DNA of 11,830 nt from Alphaproteobacteria bacterium (GTDB lineage: Bacteria; Pseudomonadota; Alphaproteobacteria; Rhizobiales; Hyphomicrobiaceae), in contig JAJRRE010000379.1 of assembly GCA_024279745.1 (NCBI GenBank), forward strand, positions 1 to 11,830. The letters run 5' to 3'. Shown in pieces: positions 6,302 to 11,830 of this stretch; the stretch's first letter is position 1, and every line of letters begins with the position of its first letter. The notes under the pieces are model-generated. The model was not told where the DNA came from and did not search any database. It was given only the letters and a program-made list of their open reading frames with translations. The position numbers and the translations under genes were made by a program.

Positions 6302-7848
6302 TATCTGCAACATACTTTATATTTGGCCAGACGGTAGTTCAGGCAATGCCGGCGACGGCGCGGCGGTTGAGATCGCGAGATTGAGCCCGTAGTGCAACTC
6401 CGGCGCTGTGCTCCAAAGGGGACACAGAAGGTTGCACGCGGGGCGGCACAGGGTTTCAAGGTCGCTGACCGCCGCGCCTGAGCTGCGCGCGAATTGTTGG
6501 CACATCGGCCCCAAACGCCGTTCGCTCCAATGGCATTGGTTAAGGGGTTTGGCGAACTGCGGTCGACGCACATCAAGCCCCACACCAAGCCCAGCAATAG
6601 ATAAAAATGTCGCCAGTGGTCAGTATCAATGACCAGACCTTGCAACGCATTGGAGATGAAGGCGGCGTATACGACAATGAACAGCGGCTGGTTTTGCGTT
6701 GGTCGTAAGCCATGCCGAAGACCATATATTACGGTCAATATTATTATCAACAGATAGGCGAACCCGCCGATCCAACCGGCATTGAGGAACATGGCAAGAT
6801 AGACGTTATGAACATTTTCGTTGTGAACGGTTTTGGAAAATGTTGCGGCGCCAATCCCCAGTGGATGGGAAATGATCTGCTCCAGAGCTTTTTCATGTCC
6901 GCCAAAACGACCATCAGGGCCGGTGTCATAGGGTTGGTTGAGAGAGGCCCGTTCGTTAAAAAGGTCGGTGACTGCATCAGATTGCAACGCCAGAAGAAAA
7001 AGTCCCGCCGCCAACAGGAGTGCAGTGCTGGCGATCAGTATAAGCTTGAGACGCATGGAAATTGTGCGTGCGGTTACGAAAGTCAAATAGGCCCAGAGCG
7101 ATGAAGCAAGCACAACAGCCGCCCAGGCGCCGCGCGAAAAACTTAGCAAAAGAGCCAAAGCCAATACGCCAGTAACAGCCAGAGCGACAAAGGCGCTAAG
7201 TGTACGTTTGTTGAGCGTTAAATGCATCCCATAAAGCAGTGCCGGGATCAAGAAAGGGCCAAGCACATTGGGGTCTTTAAATGTCCCGGCGGCGCGGCCA
7301 TATTTGGTGAATAATTCATGACTACCAGGGATGATATCGAAATAACCGATCAATCCGGTGGATGCACCAAGCAGTGCCGCCCATAAATAGCCGTTCAAGA
7401 TTAAGCGGCTGTGCGCCCCCGGTCGTTTGGCGACAAAGACAGCAACAATGAAAGCGCATAGATAGAGATATAAAGAAATCGACGAATGGGCAGTCGCAGC
7501 AGACAGTTCAAAAGACCCCATCGCGGCAATATAAGATCCCATGGCTATAATCAGCCATAGGCACAAGAATGCCAACAGCGGGCGCGTGATATGAACAAGC
7601 CCGGTAAGTGGCAGTAAAGCAATCATGCCCGCCATTAAGACGTCGACCGGTGCTGGCTCTGTGAACACTACGGCACTGGAGACCAAAGTGAGCCACATGA
7701 GAAATGTAATAAGTTTATGAATAGCGGAACGGGGAGGGCTAAAGCCGGGCGGAAATTGCCCGCTGCCACTCAGGCTGCGCCAGACCCCGTGTATGGCGGG
7801 GTCTGGCACTGCTTGGCCATGCAGTATTATGGCGCGCTCGTCAGGCAA
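6301..7848 (-). CDS. O-antigen ligase/polymerase-family membrane protein
   Basis: Members of the Wzy_C/WaaL superfamily join or polymerise undecaprenyl-linked oligosaccharides at the periplasmic face of the inner membrane. The protein has about ten membrane segments (roughly 45-430). A large periplasmic loop (about 290-345) holds RFGGHEKALEQI and HPLGIGAATF, followed by HNVYLAMFLNAGWIGG. GTFKDPNVLG (188-197) and SFSRGAWAA (236-244) are typical of exopolysaccharide polymerase/ligase members. Ligase versus polymerase cannot be decided from sequence alone. Its neighbour makes the lipid-linked primer, which suggests a Wzy-like role. The start is a TTG at 7848, supported by AGGGAA 7 nt upstream. 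Two oddities: the first 45 residues include a stretch encoded by a perfect 11-bp palindrome, and residues after about 448 are an Arg/Cys-rich hydrophilic tail without family character, perhaps read through after loss of the original stop. Confidence 0.85.
   Translation of the reverse strand: MPDERAIILHGQAVPDPAIHGVWRSLSGSGQFPPGFSPPRSAIHKLITFLMWLTLVSSAVVFTEPAPVDVLMAGMIALLPLTGLVHITRPLLAFLCLWLIIAMGSYIAAMGSFELSAATAHSSISLYLYLCAFIVAVFVAKRPGAHSRLILNGYLWAALLGASTGLIGYFDIIPGSHELFTKYGRAAGTFKDPNVLGPFLIPALLYGMHLTLNKRTLSAFVALAVTGVLALALLLSFSRGAWAAVVLASSLWAYLTFVTARTISMRLKLILIASTALLLAAGLFLLALQSDAVTDLFNERASLNQPYDTGPDGRFGGHEKALEQIISHPLGIGAATFSKTVHNENVHNVYLAMFLNAGWIGGFAYLLIIILTVIYGLRHGLRPTQNQPLFIVVYAAFISNALQGLVIDTDHWRHFYLLLGLVWGLMCVDRSSPNPLTNAIGANGVWGRCANNSRAAQARRSATLKPCAAPRATFCVPFGAQRRSCTTGSISRSQPPRRRRHCLNYRLAKYKVCCR
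6392..6437. repeat. Imperfect long hairpin inside the 3' tail of the ligase gene
   Basis: GTGCAAC (6392-6398) pairs with GTTGCAC (6431-6437). Inside, CTGTG (6406-6410) pairs with CACAG (6423-6427), and CTCC (6411-6414) can pair with GGGG (6418-6421) around an AAA loop, leaving one bulged A and an internal loop. That gives 16 pairs, one of them a wobble, in 46 nt. It lies in the part of the reading frame that looks non-native. No adjacent T-run supports an intrinsic terminator. Confidence 0.6.
7746..7762. repeat. Small hairpin next to the ligase 5' palindrome
   Basis: CGGGC (7746-7750) and GCCCG (7758-7762) are separated by 7 nt, within codons for residues about 29-35 of the ligase-like gene. 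Weak alone, but it lies 16 nt from a much stronger palindrome. Confidence 0.45.
7779..7807. repeat. Perfect 11-bp palindrome in the 5' coding end of the ligase gene
   Basis: GCCAGACCCCG (7779-7789) and CGGGGTCTGGC (7797-7807) are exact reverse complements around a 7-nt loop. They encode about residues 14-24 (VPDPAIHGVWR) of the - strand ligase-like protein, before its first membrane segment. The strength and GC richness resemble REP-type or in-frame palindromic elements. Whether it repeats elsewhere in the genome cannot be told from one window. Confidence 0.9.
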
Positions 7849-7855
7849 TATAATT

Positions 7856-7861
7856 TTCCCT
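7856..7861 (-). promoter_or_regulatory. Ribosome binding site supporting the TTG start at 7848
   Basis: On the - strand AGGGAA lies 7 nt before the TTG at 7848. It is the main reason for taking a TTG start here. The in-frame GTG (residue 14) lies at the palindrome and lacks such a site. Confidence 0.6.
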
Positions 7862-7896
7862 GAAATATAGGAGAAAGGATTGGTTAAAATAGGCCG

Positions 7897-9405
7897 TCAA
7901 TATGCGTTCTGGGTCGTTAAAAGGGACATTGGTGTTTTAAATAGTATGTAGATGTCGAGAAATACCGACCAGTTTTCGATATAATAAAGATCGTGTTCGA
8001 CACGTTTTTCTATTTTCTCAGACGTGTCGGTCTCGCCGCGCCAGCCGTTTATCTGCGCCCAGCCGGTAATGCCGGGTTTAACCTTATGGCGGGCAAAATA
8101 GCCGTCAACGACATCATTATATAGTTTGTCGGCGGCCTTAGCTTGCAGCGCGTGGGGACGCGGGCCCACTAGCGATAAGTTCCCCATCAGCACGTTGAAC
8201 AGCTGCGGTAGCTCATCCAGTGAAGTTTTGCGGATGAAGCGGCCAACGGGGGTTACGCGCGGGTCGTCTTTGGTCACCAGCTTGGCGGCATTGATGTCGG
8301 ACATGCTTGTATACATCGAGCGAAATTTCAGCACTTCCACCAGCTCATTATTATAGCCGTATCGTTTCTGCCGGAACAGAACCGGGCCTTTGCTGTCGAG
8401 CTTAATGGCAATCGCGACCAGGGCCATAACCGGGCTGAGGGCAATCAGGGCAAGCGTGCCGACGATCTTATCGAATGTCCATTTTGTAACAGTATCCCAA
8501 TCGGCAATTGGTTTGTCATATAGATCGATCATGGGAACCGAACCGATAAAAGAATAAGCGCGTGAACGAAATCGCAGTTTGGCTGAATGGGCGGCGAGGC
8601 GGATGTCAACGGGCAAGATCCACAAGCGCTTTAAAAGTTGAACCACGCGGGTTTCGGCCACCACGGGGATTGAGATAATCAGAAGGTCCAAACGGTTGCA
8701 GCGCACGAAGTCGACCAATTTTTCCGATGTGCCCAGAACCGGATAGCCGCAGATTTCGCCGCTCGTGCGATGGCCGCACCGGTCGTCGAAAATGCCAACG
8801 ATGCGAATATCGTTTTCCGGCTGGCGCTCCAGAGCGTTCAGCAGCTTTTCACATTCCTTGCCGCTGCCATAAATGACGGCGCGGCGATTGAGACGTCCCT
8901 GCCGGGCCCAGTTGCGTGTAACAATGGCAGTAGTAAACCGGGTCGCCAATAGAATAAGGGCGCCCAGCACATACCAGATTATCAGCCAGCCGCGCGACAG
9001 CTCCGGGCCAACCTTGAAGAAAAATACAGCTGCGATCAATAGTGCAAATGTAATCGTCCATCCAAATAGAAGGCGCGGTAGATTGCGCATATAATTGGTA
9101 AAAGCCTGAATGCGGTAAAGACCCAAAACCTGAAAAATTGCTACCGCGATCAGGGCAGTGGCGAACATGGCGAAGAAGTAATTCCAATTGGCCAGTAAGT
9201 CGGCATTACGCACATAAATTAACGCGATGTCCGAGCCCAGGATCGCAATGACAAAAAACTCGATCAACCGGACCATGCCGCTGACAACACGCGGTGAAAT
9301 CAAGCTGGCTTTAGCGTCGAAACCAAGATCGGCTAGCCGCGGCAGTTTTATATCGATCGATTTGGCACTGTCCGGGGCATTTGAGCGCGCGCAGGCTTGA
9401 GACAT
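7897..9405 (-). CDS. Undecaprenyl-phosphate sugar phosphotransferase (WcaJ/HfsE type)
   Basis: This polyprenyl-phosphate hexose-1-phosphate transferase moves a sugar phosphate, often glucose or galactose, from its UDP donor to undecaprenyl phosphate, starting the repeat unit. The 502 residues show the full-length layout. There are four N-terminal membrane segments (about 45-65, 75-97, 112-131, 138-158) and a Rossmann-like CoA_binding_3 domain (YGSGKECEKLLNAL, 179-192). A membrane re-entrant helix follows (about 312-334), then the Bac_transf catalytic domain: FRQKRYG (344-350), KFRSM (360-364), SLDELPQL (395-402), LVGPRPHA (412-419), KPGITGWAQINGWRGETDT (443-461). The SLDELP Asp-Glu pair is the family's catalytic signature. 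The exact donor sugar cannot be read from sequence. The ligase-like gene follows after 48 nt; upstream is a 266-nt gap. ATG 9405 has only a weak ribosome site. Confidence 0.94.
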   Translation of the reverse strand: MSQACARSNAPDSAKSIDIKLPRLADLGFDAKASLISPRVVSGMVRLIEFFVIAILGSDIALIYVRNADLLANWNYFFAMFATALIAVAIFQVLGLYRIQAFTNYMRNLPRLLFGWTITFALLIAAVFFFKVGPELSRGWLIIWYVLGALILLATRFTTAIVTRNWARQGRLNRRAVIYGSGKECEKLLNALERQPENDIRIVGIFDDRCGHRTSGEICGYPVLGTSEKLVDFVRCNRLDLLIISIPVVAETRVVQLLKRLWILPVDIRLAAHSAKLRFRSRAYSFIGSVPMIDLYDKPIADWDTVTKWTFDKIVGTLALIALSPVMALVAIAIKLDSKGPVLFRQKRYGYNNELVEVLKFRSMYTSMSDINAAKLVTKDDPRVTPVGRFIRKTSLDELPQLFNVLMGNLSLVGPRPHALQAKAADKLYNDVVDGYFARHKVKPGITGWAQINGWRGETDTSEKIEKRVEHDLYYIENWSVFLDIYILFKTPMSLLTTQNAY

Positions 9406-9671
9406 AAATCTTAACTTTCGTTAGCTGGTCTAATCAAGTTAAGTCTGTCAAAGCAGGACCCGTGCCATTCTTGGCGTAGTGTCAATGCCCTGTTAATTTA
9501 AACGAGATCTCAGGCAACCCCCACTAAGACGGCCTTGTCTGCACCATATATTTTAGTGCAGGCCCGGCATTTCGGTCCTGTCAGCGTTAAGGAATGTATT
9601 GATTTGAGACAGTACAGGGCGAGCTTTGGCCTTAAGGGCCGGAAAACCCGGCAAGCGCTGCGGCGCTGAAG
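9406..9671 (-). other. 266-nt gap between GT4 and sugar phosphotransferase genes
   Basis: No gene is seen. Reading the - strand from the GT4 stop, two small GC-rich hairpins come first, then CTGCAC/GTGCAG (9539-9544 and 9556-9561, 11-nt A/T-rich loop) and an 8-bp palindrome GAGATCTC near 9504-9511. Nearer the phosphotransferase start are two TTGACA hexamers, a good sigma-70 -35 match, but neither has a convincing -10 box at 16-18 nt. An internal promoter for the last two genes is plausible, not shown. Confidence 0.4.
9638..9667 (-). repeat. Pair of GC-rich hairpins just after the GT4 stop
   Basis: AGCGC (9654-9658) and GCGCT (9663-9667) form a stem with a 4-nt loop. GCCGG (9638-9642) and CCGGC (9648-9652) form a second with a 5-nt loop. 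They begin 5 nt downstream of the GT4 gene's stop in its own direction. No U-run follows, so a standard intrinsic terminator is not supported; mRNA end protection or attenuation is possible. Confidence 0.5.
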
Positions 9672-10796
9672 TTACATTGCTGCGCGATAAAGCTCGTCAA
9701 TTCCGTCTGCCATTTTGGCGACAGTGAAGGTCGCGCCAACATGGTGCTGCAACCGTCGAGCTCGGGCTGATGCAGCAGCAGGATCTGCCAGGAATGCGGC
9801 AAGGGCTCTGGTGAGGGCGCCGACATCTCCAGGCGGCAGCAACTGCGTATCGCTCTTTGCTATAATTTCTGGAATGCCACCCACATTGCTGGCGATAAGC
9901 GGAAGACCGGCTGCGGCCGCTTCCAGTATTATGTAAGGAAAGCTTTCCGCCCGCGACGGCATGACCAGAGCGCGGCCAAGTTTGAAGGCTTGCGCGGCAG
10001 GCAGGGCGCCGGTAAATGTCACCGCCGCTGCAAGATTAAGCGTTTTGGATAGGGATTTGAATTCATGTTCATCCGGGCCGGCGCCAACGATGGTAGCACT
10101 GAGCGGGCGCGGGCGTGCCTTGTTCAAACATCCAAGCGCTTGCAGCAATATGTCGACGCCTTTGAGACGGCGCAACTCGCCGATGAAAACAAAATCGCTT
10201 GCATCCGGGTTGGTTGAAACGGGATTGAATTCTTCCGGTAGAACTCCGTTGGGAATAACTGCACTATGACAAGACGGCAGCCCGATCTGGTCGGCGTAAA
10301 CGCGCTGCGAATAAGCGCTTTCAAAGGCTATGGCATCGGTGTGTCGTGCCAGATAGCGTTCCAAGCTCATATAAATGCGCCCTTTAAGCGTCGATGGAGC
10401 GTAATGGAGCGAGCCGCCATGGGGCGTATAGATGCATGTCACAGTATGGCCGGCGCGGCGCAGGGATCGGGCAGCCAGGCGCGCATAAGCACCGCCCTTG
10501 GCGCCGTGGCCATGTAAGATGTCGATGTTTTTCCGGGCCGCCAGCTCGGTGAGTTGCGAGGCCACTCGCAGATCGCCAAAGCTGGGGCCTCGGTTCATTG
10601 GCAGACGCGTTAATCCCAAAGCAAGATCGTCTGCCATTGCCTCAAGGCGCGGGGCACTCAACGGATCATTGGCCAACGCATCACACACAACGCCAAGCTT
10701 ATGCCCGCGCTGCTTTTGCGCCGCAGTAAGATCGCGCACATGGCGAAACAATCCGCCAACGGGGGCGCGCAGGCAATGCAATATGCGGTGGCTCAT
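9672..10796 (-). CDS. Glycosyltransferase family 4 (GT-B) protein
   Basis: GT4 retaining glycosyltransferases add sugars from nucleotide donors to the lipid-linked repeat unit on the cytoplasmic side. The 374 residues fit a two-domain GT-B fold. The acceptor-side domain has the glycine loop APVGGLFRHV (11-20) and HGHGAKGG (95-102). The donor-side domain has FIGELRRLKGVD (204-215), IVGAGPDEHE (236-245) and the EX7E motif with Glu284 and Glu292 (ESFPYIILE). ASNVGGIPEII (302-312) closes the nucleotide-sugar pocket. There is no membrane segment, so it is cytosolic or peripheral. Donor and acceptor cannot be named. It lies between the export lipoprotein gene (109 nt upstream) and the sugar phosphotransferase, so it probably adds the second or a later residue. 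The ATG at 10796 follows a GAGGG about 13 nt upstream, a poorly spaced ribosome site. Confidence 0.93.
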   Translation of the reverse strand: MSHRILHCLRAPVGGLFRHVRDLTAAQKQRGHKLGVVCDALANDPLSAPRLEAMADDLALGLTRLPMNRGPSFGDLRVASQLTELAARKNIDILHGHGAKGGAYARLAARSLRRAGHTVTCIYTPHGGSLHYAPSTLKGRIYMSLERYLARHTDAIAFESAYSQRVYADQIGLPSCHSAVIPNGVLPEEFNPVSTNPDASDFVFIGELRRLKGVDILLQALGCLNKARPRPLSATIVGAGPDEHEFKSLSKTLNLAAAVTFTGALPAAQAFKLGRALVMPSRAESFPYIILEAAAAGLPLIASNVGGIPEIIAKSDTQLLPPGDVGALTRALAAFLADPAAASARARRLQHHVGATFTVAKMADGIDELYRAAM

Positions 10797-10905
10797 GGTT
10801 TGGCGGCACCCTCTACATTAGCATTGTTGAGCCGAGTTGCGCCAGCGCACGGGCCTTGATGGCGGTAAACTGCAACGTGCCGGGGCAAAACCAGATGCAC
10901 CGTGA

Positions 10906-11592
10906 TCATAAAAACCGCTCGGGAATTTTGACCGTATCGCCGGGCTTGATCACATAGTCATCGGGAACTTTCATTTTTTCCACATAGCCATTGATGCGGC
11001 GCGTGATCTCAACTTTGCGCTCATTTGCGCGCTCGGAATAACCACCGGCAATGGCAACAGCTGCCTGCACGGTAATGCCGCTGACATAAGGATATTGCCC
11101 GGGATTGCGAACCTCACCGAGTATAAAGAACGGCCGGTTTTGCGCCATATCCACATTGACCTGCGGATCTTTAACATATTGGGCGCCCAGCTTGCGCCGG
11201 ATGAGCGCTTCAAGTCCGCCAGTTGTGCGGCCGCGCGCCAGCACCCGGCCAATTAGCGGGATGGTGACTTTGCCAGAATGATCAACTGGATAGATGCGTG
11301 ACAGATTGGGTTGACCATAAACAAAAATGCGAAGCCGATCGCCGGTGTCAAGAAGGTAGGGACCGTCGCGATCAGCAACCGCGCGCGGTCCTTTGGGCAT
11401 GAAGGGATGCACAGCAGGCTCGCCCCAGGACACCAAGGTTGGTGGCGGTAAAGGCAGCGGTACTTCCAGCGCAGGCGCGCCAGCATCCTTAACAGATTGT
11501 GAAAGACGGTGTTCGCGCGATCCATAGTCCTGCGCGCAGCCTGACAACAAAACCAGCGCCCCGATAATGAGCGATACATGACGCAACAACAT
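10906..11592 (-). CDS. Polysaccharide export lipoprotein, Wza/OPX family
   Basis: Outer-membrane polysaccharide export proteins form the periplasmic and outer-membrane part of the capsule or exopolysaccharide channel. A lipoprotein signal peptide is clear, with basic Arg4, a hydrophobic stretch (5-16) and lipobox LSGC with acylated Cys19. A Pro-rich linker (about 39-65) precedes the Poly_export domain (about 77-150, with YLLDTGDRLRIFVYGQ and SGKVTIPLIGRV). One SLBB domain follows (about 154-205, with ILGEVRNPGQYPYV and AIAGGY). The protein ends at KPGDTVKIPERFL with 228 residues, far shorter than E. coli Wza (379). It lacks the extra SLBB repeats and the C-terminal amphipathic helix that makes the Wza pore. 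AGGAAG 6 nt before ATG 11592 supports the start. It is the first gene of the - strand cluster, divergent from the co-polymerase-like frame at the right edge. Confidence 0.93.
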   Translation of the reverse strand: MLLRHVSLIIGALVLLSGCAQDYGSREHRLSQSVKDAGAPALEVPLPLPPPTLVSWGEPAVHPFMPKGPRAVADRDGPYLLDTGDRLRIFVYGQPNLSRIYPVDHSGKVTIPLIGRVLARGRTTGGLEALIRRKLGAQYVKDPQVNVDMAQNRPFFILGEVRNPGQYPYVSGITVQAAVAIAGGYSERANERKVEITRRINGYVEKMKVPDDYVIKPGDTVKIPERFL

Positions 11593-11758
11593 TAGCAGCT
11601 TCCTTGCATAAAGCTTTAAGGTACTGCCAGTCTTACCGCTGCTTGGTTAAAAAAGACTGAGTAAACGTATTTTATTGAAACGCTTAAGCAAATCGTTACT
11701 TCCAGGCGTTTTAATATGACACAAAGAACACCAATCCTAATCCGGACCCAAAACGATT
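11593..11758. promoter_or_regulatory. Divergent intergenic region between export and co-polymerase genes
   Basis: These 166 nt must carry the start signals for both directions. It is A/T-rich compared with the genes. It holds an 8-bp palindrome GCTTAAGC (11682-11689), the inverted pair AAACGC (11678-11683) and GCGTTT (11706-11711), and the inverted pair CAGTCTT (11628-11634) and AAGACTG (11653-11659). A TAAAAT, 5 of 6 to the -10 consensus, reads on the - strand near 11670, but no good -35 was found. TAATAT at 11712-11717 is a weak + strand -10 candidate. The inverted repeats could be operators; this is inference. Confidence 0.45.
11599..11604 (-). promoter_or_regulatory. Ribosome binding site of the export lipoprotein gene
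   Basis: AGGAAG on the - strand, 6 nt from the ATG at 11592. It is one of the strongest Shine-Dalgarno matches in the window. Confidence 0.7.
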
Positions 11759-11830
11759 ATGCGACACAATGCTCGAGCATCTGCCGACGATATTGACATC
11801 GTCGAGGTCTTTGCCGCGATTAAGCGAAAT
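11759..11830 (+). CDS. Probable Wzz/GumC-type chain-length and export co-polymerase (5' fragment)
   Basis: Only the first 24 codons lie in the window, running off the right edge without a stop. They read as a short polar start followed by ADDIDIVEVFAAIKRN. The acidic DDIDI followed by a hydrophobic helix and a basic residue is the usual start of Wzz, Wzc and GumC proteins, just ahead of the first membrane segment. These inner-membrane proteins contact the outer-membrane export lipoprotein and set chain length; the lipoprotein gene is the divergent neighbour, which strengthens the call. The frame is closed by a stop at 11738-11740, and the ATG at 11759 is its first start codon. The ribosome site is weak. 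Whether it carries a C-terminal tyrosine kinase domain cannot be known from here. Confidence 0.7.
   Translation, partial: MRHNARASADDIDIVEVFAAIKRN

Noticed and set aside
6092..6337. + strand open frame across the rodA end and the repeat region, with a repeating Ala/Glu/Leu/Gln stretch
   Set aside because: It overlaps the conserved rodA C-terminus in another frame. Its regularity comes only from the 18-bp DNA repeat, and there is no ribosome site or recognisable domain.
6712..7104. 130-codon + strand open frame opposite the ligase-like gene
   Set aside because: It lies wholly antisense to clear membrane-protein coding sequence, and its translation shows no family or membrane pattern.
11716..11796. 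Short + strand frame starting at ATG 11716 in the divergent region
   Set aside because: It ends after 26 codons at a TGA and overlaps the better supported co-polymerase-like frame at 11759.
11785..11804. 7-bp inverted repeat CGACGAT/ATCGTCG
   Set aside because: It lies inside the Asp/Ile-rich start of the co-polymerase-like frame and is explained by the codons for Asp-Asp-Ile-Asp-Ile-Val.

Overview
This window looks like chromosomal DNA from a Gram-negative alphaproteobacterium. The evidence is the gene order mreB-mreC-mreD-PBP2-rodA, a PBP2 whose membrane anchor begins with a twin-arginine-like stretch, and a neighbouring capsule or holdfast-like exopolysaccharide cluster with a short Wza-type lipoprotein and a WcaJ/HfsE-type initiating transferase. 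The class is inferred from these protein styles. I cannot name a genus.

Left half (about 1-6152, + strand): the complete Rod (elongasome) cluster. MreB is the actin-like filament. MreC and MreD are the membrane scaffold. PBP2 (mrdA) is the transpeptidase and RodA the SEDS glycosyltransferase. Together they insert peptidoglycan into the lateral wall. Spacing is loose between mreB, mreC and mreD (238 and 95 nt), then tight: mreD and PBP2 abut or overlap, and rodA begins 3 nt after the PBP2 stop.

Middle (6153-6300): a convergent intergenic gap of 148 nt. It is packed with short repeats: a G-rich 8-bp unit three times, an 18-bp unit about 2.4 times, and a run of nine C.

Right half (6301-11592, - strand): four polysaccharide genes, read from right to left. 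They are an outer-membrane export lipoprotein (Wza/OPX family), a GT4 glycosyltransferase, an undecaprenyl-phosphate sugar phosphotransferase that starts repeat-unit synthesis, and an O-antigen ligase/polymerase-family membrane protein. The last has palindromic DNA inside both its 5' and 3' ends, and its last 70 or so residues look non-native. At the right edge, a + strand reading frame begins at 11759. Its first 24 codons resemble the N-terminus of a Wzz/GumC-type chain-length or export co-polymerase, so the cluster continues beyond the window and is divergently transcribed from 11593-11758.

No RNA gene, CRISPR array, insertion sequence or prophage was seen. I found no convincing new multi-gene system. 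The most unusual material is the repeat and palindrome content between and inside the ends of the genes around 6150-6440 and 7740-7810, and the hairpin cluster at 9638-9667.
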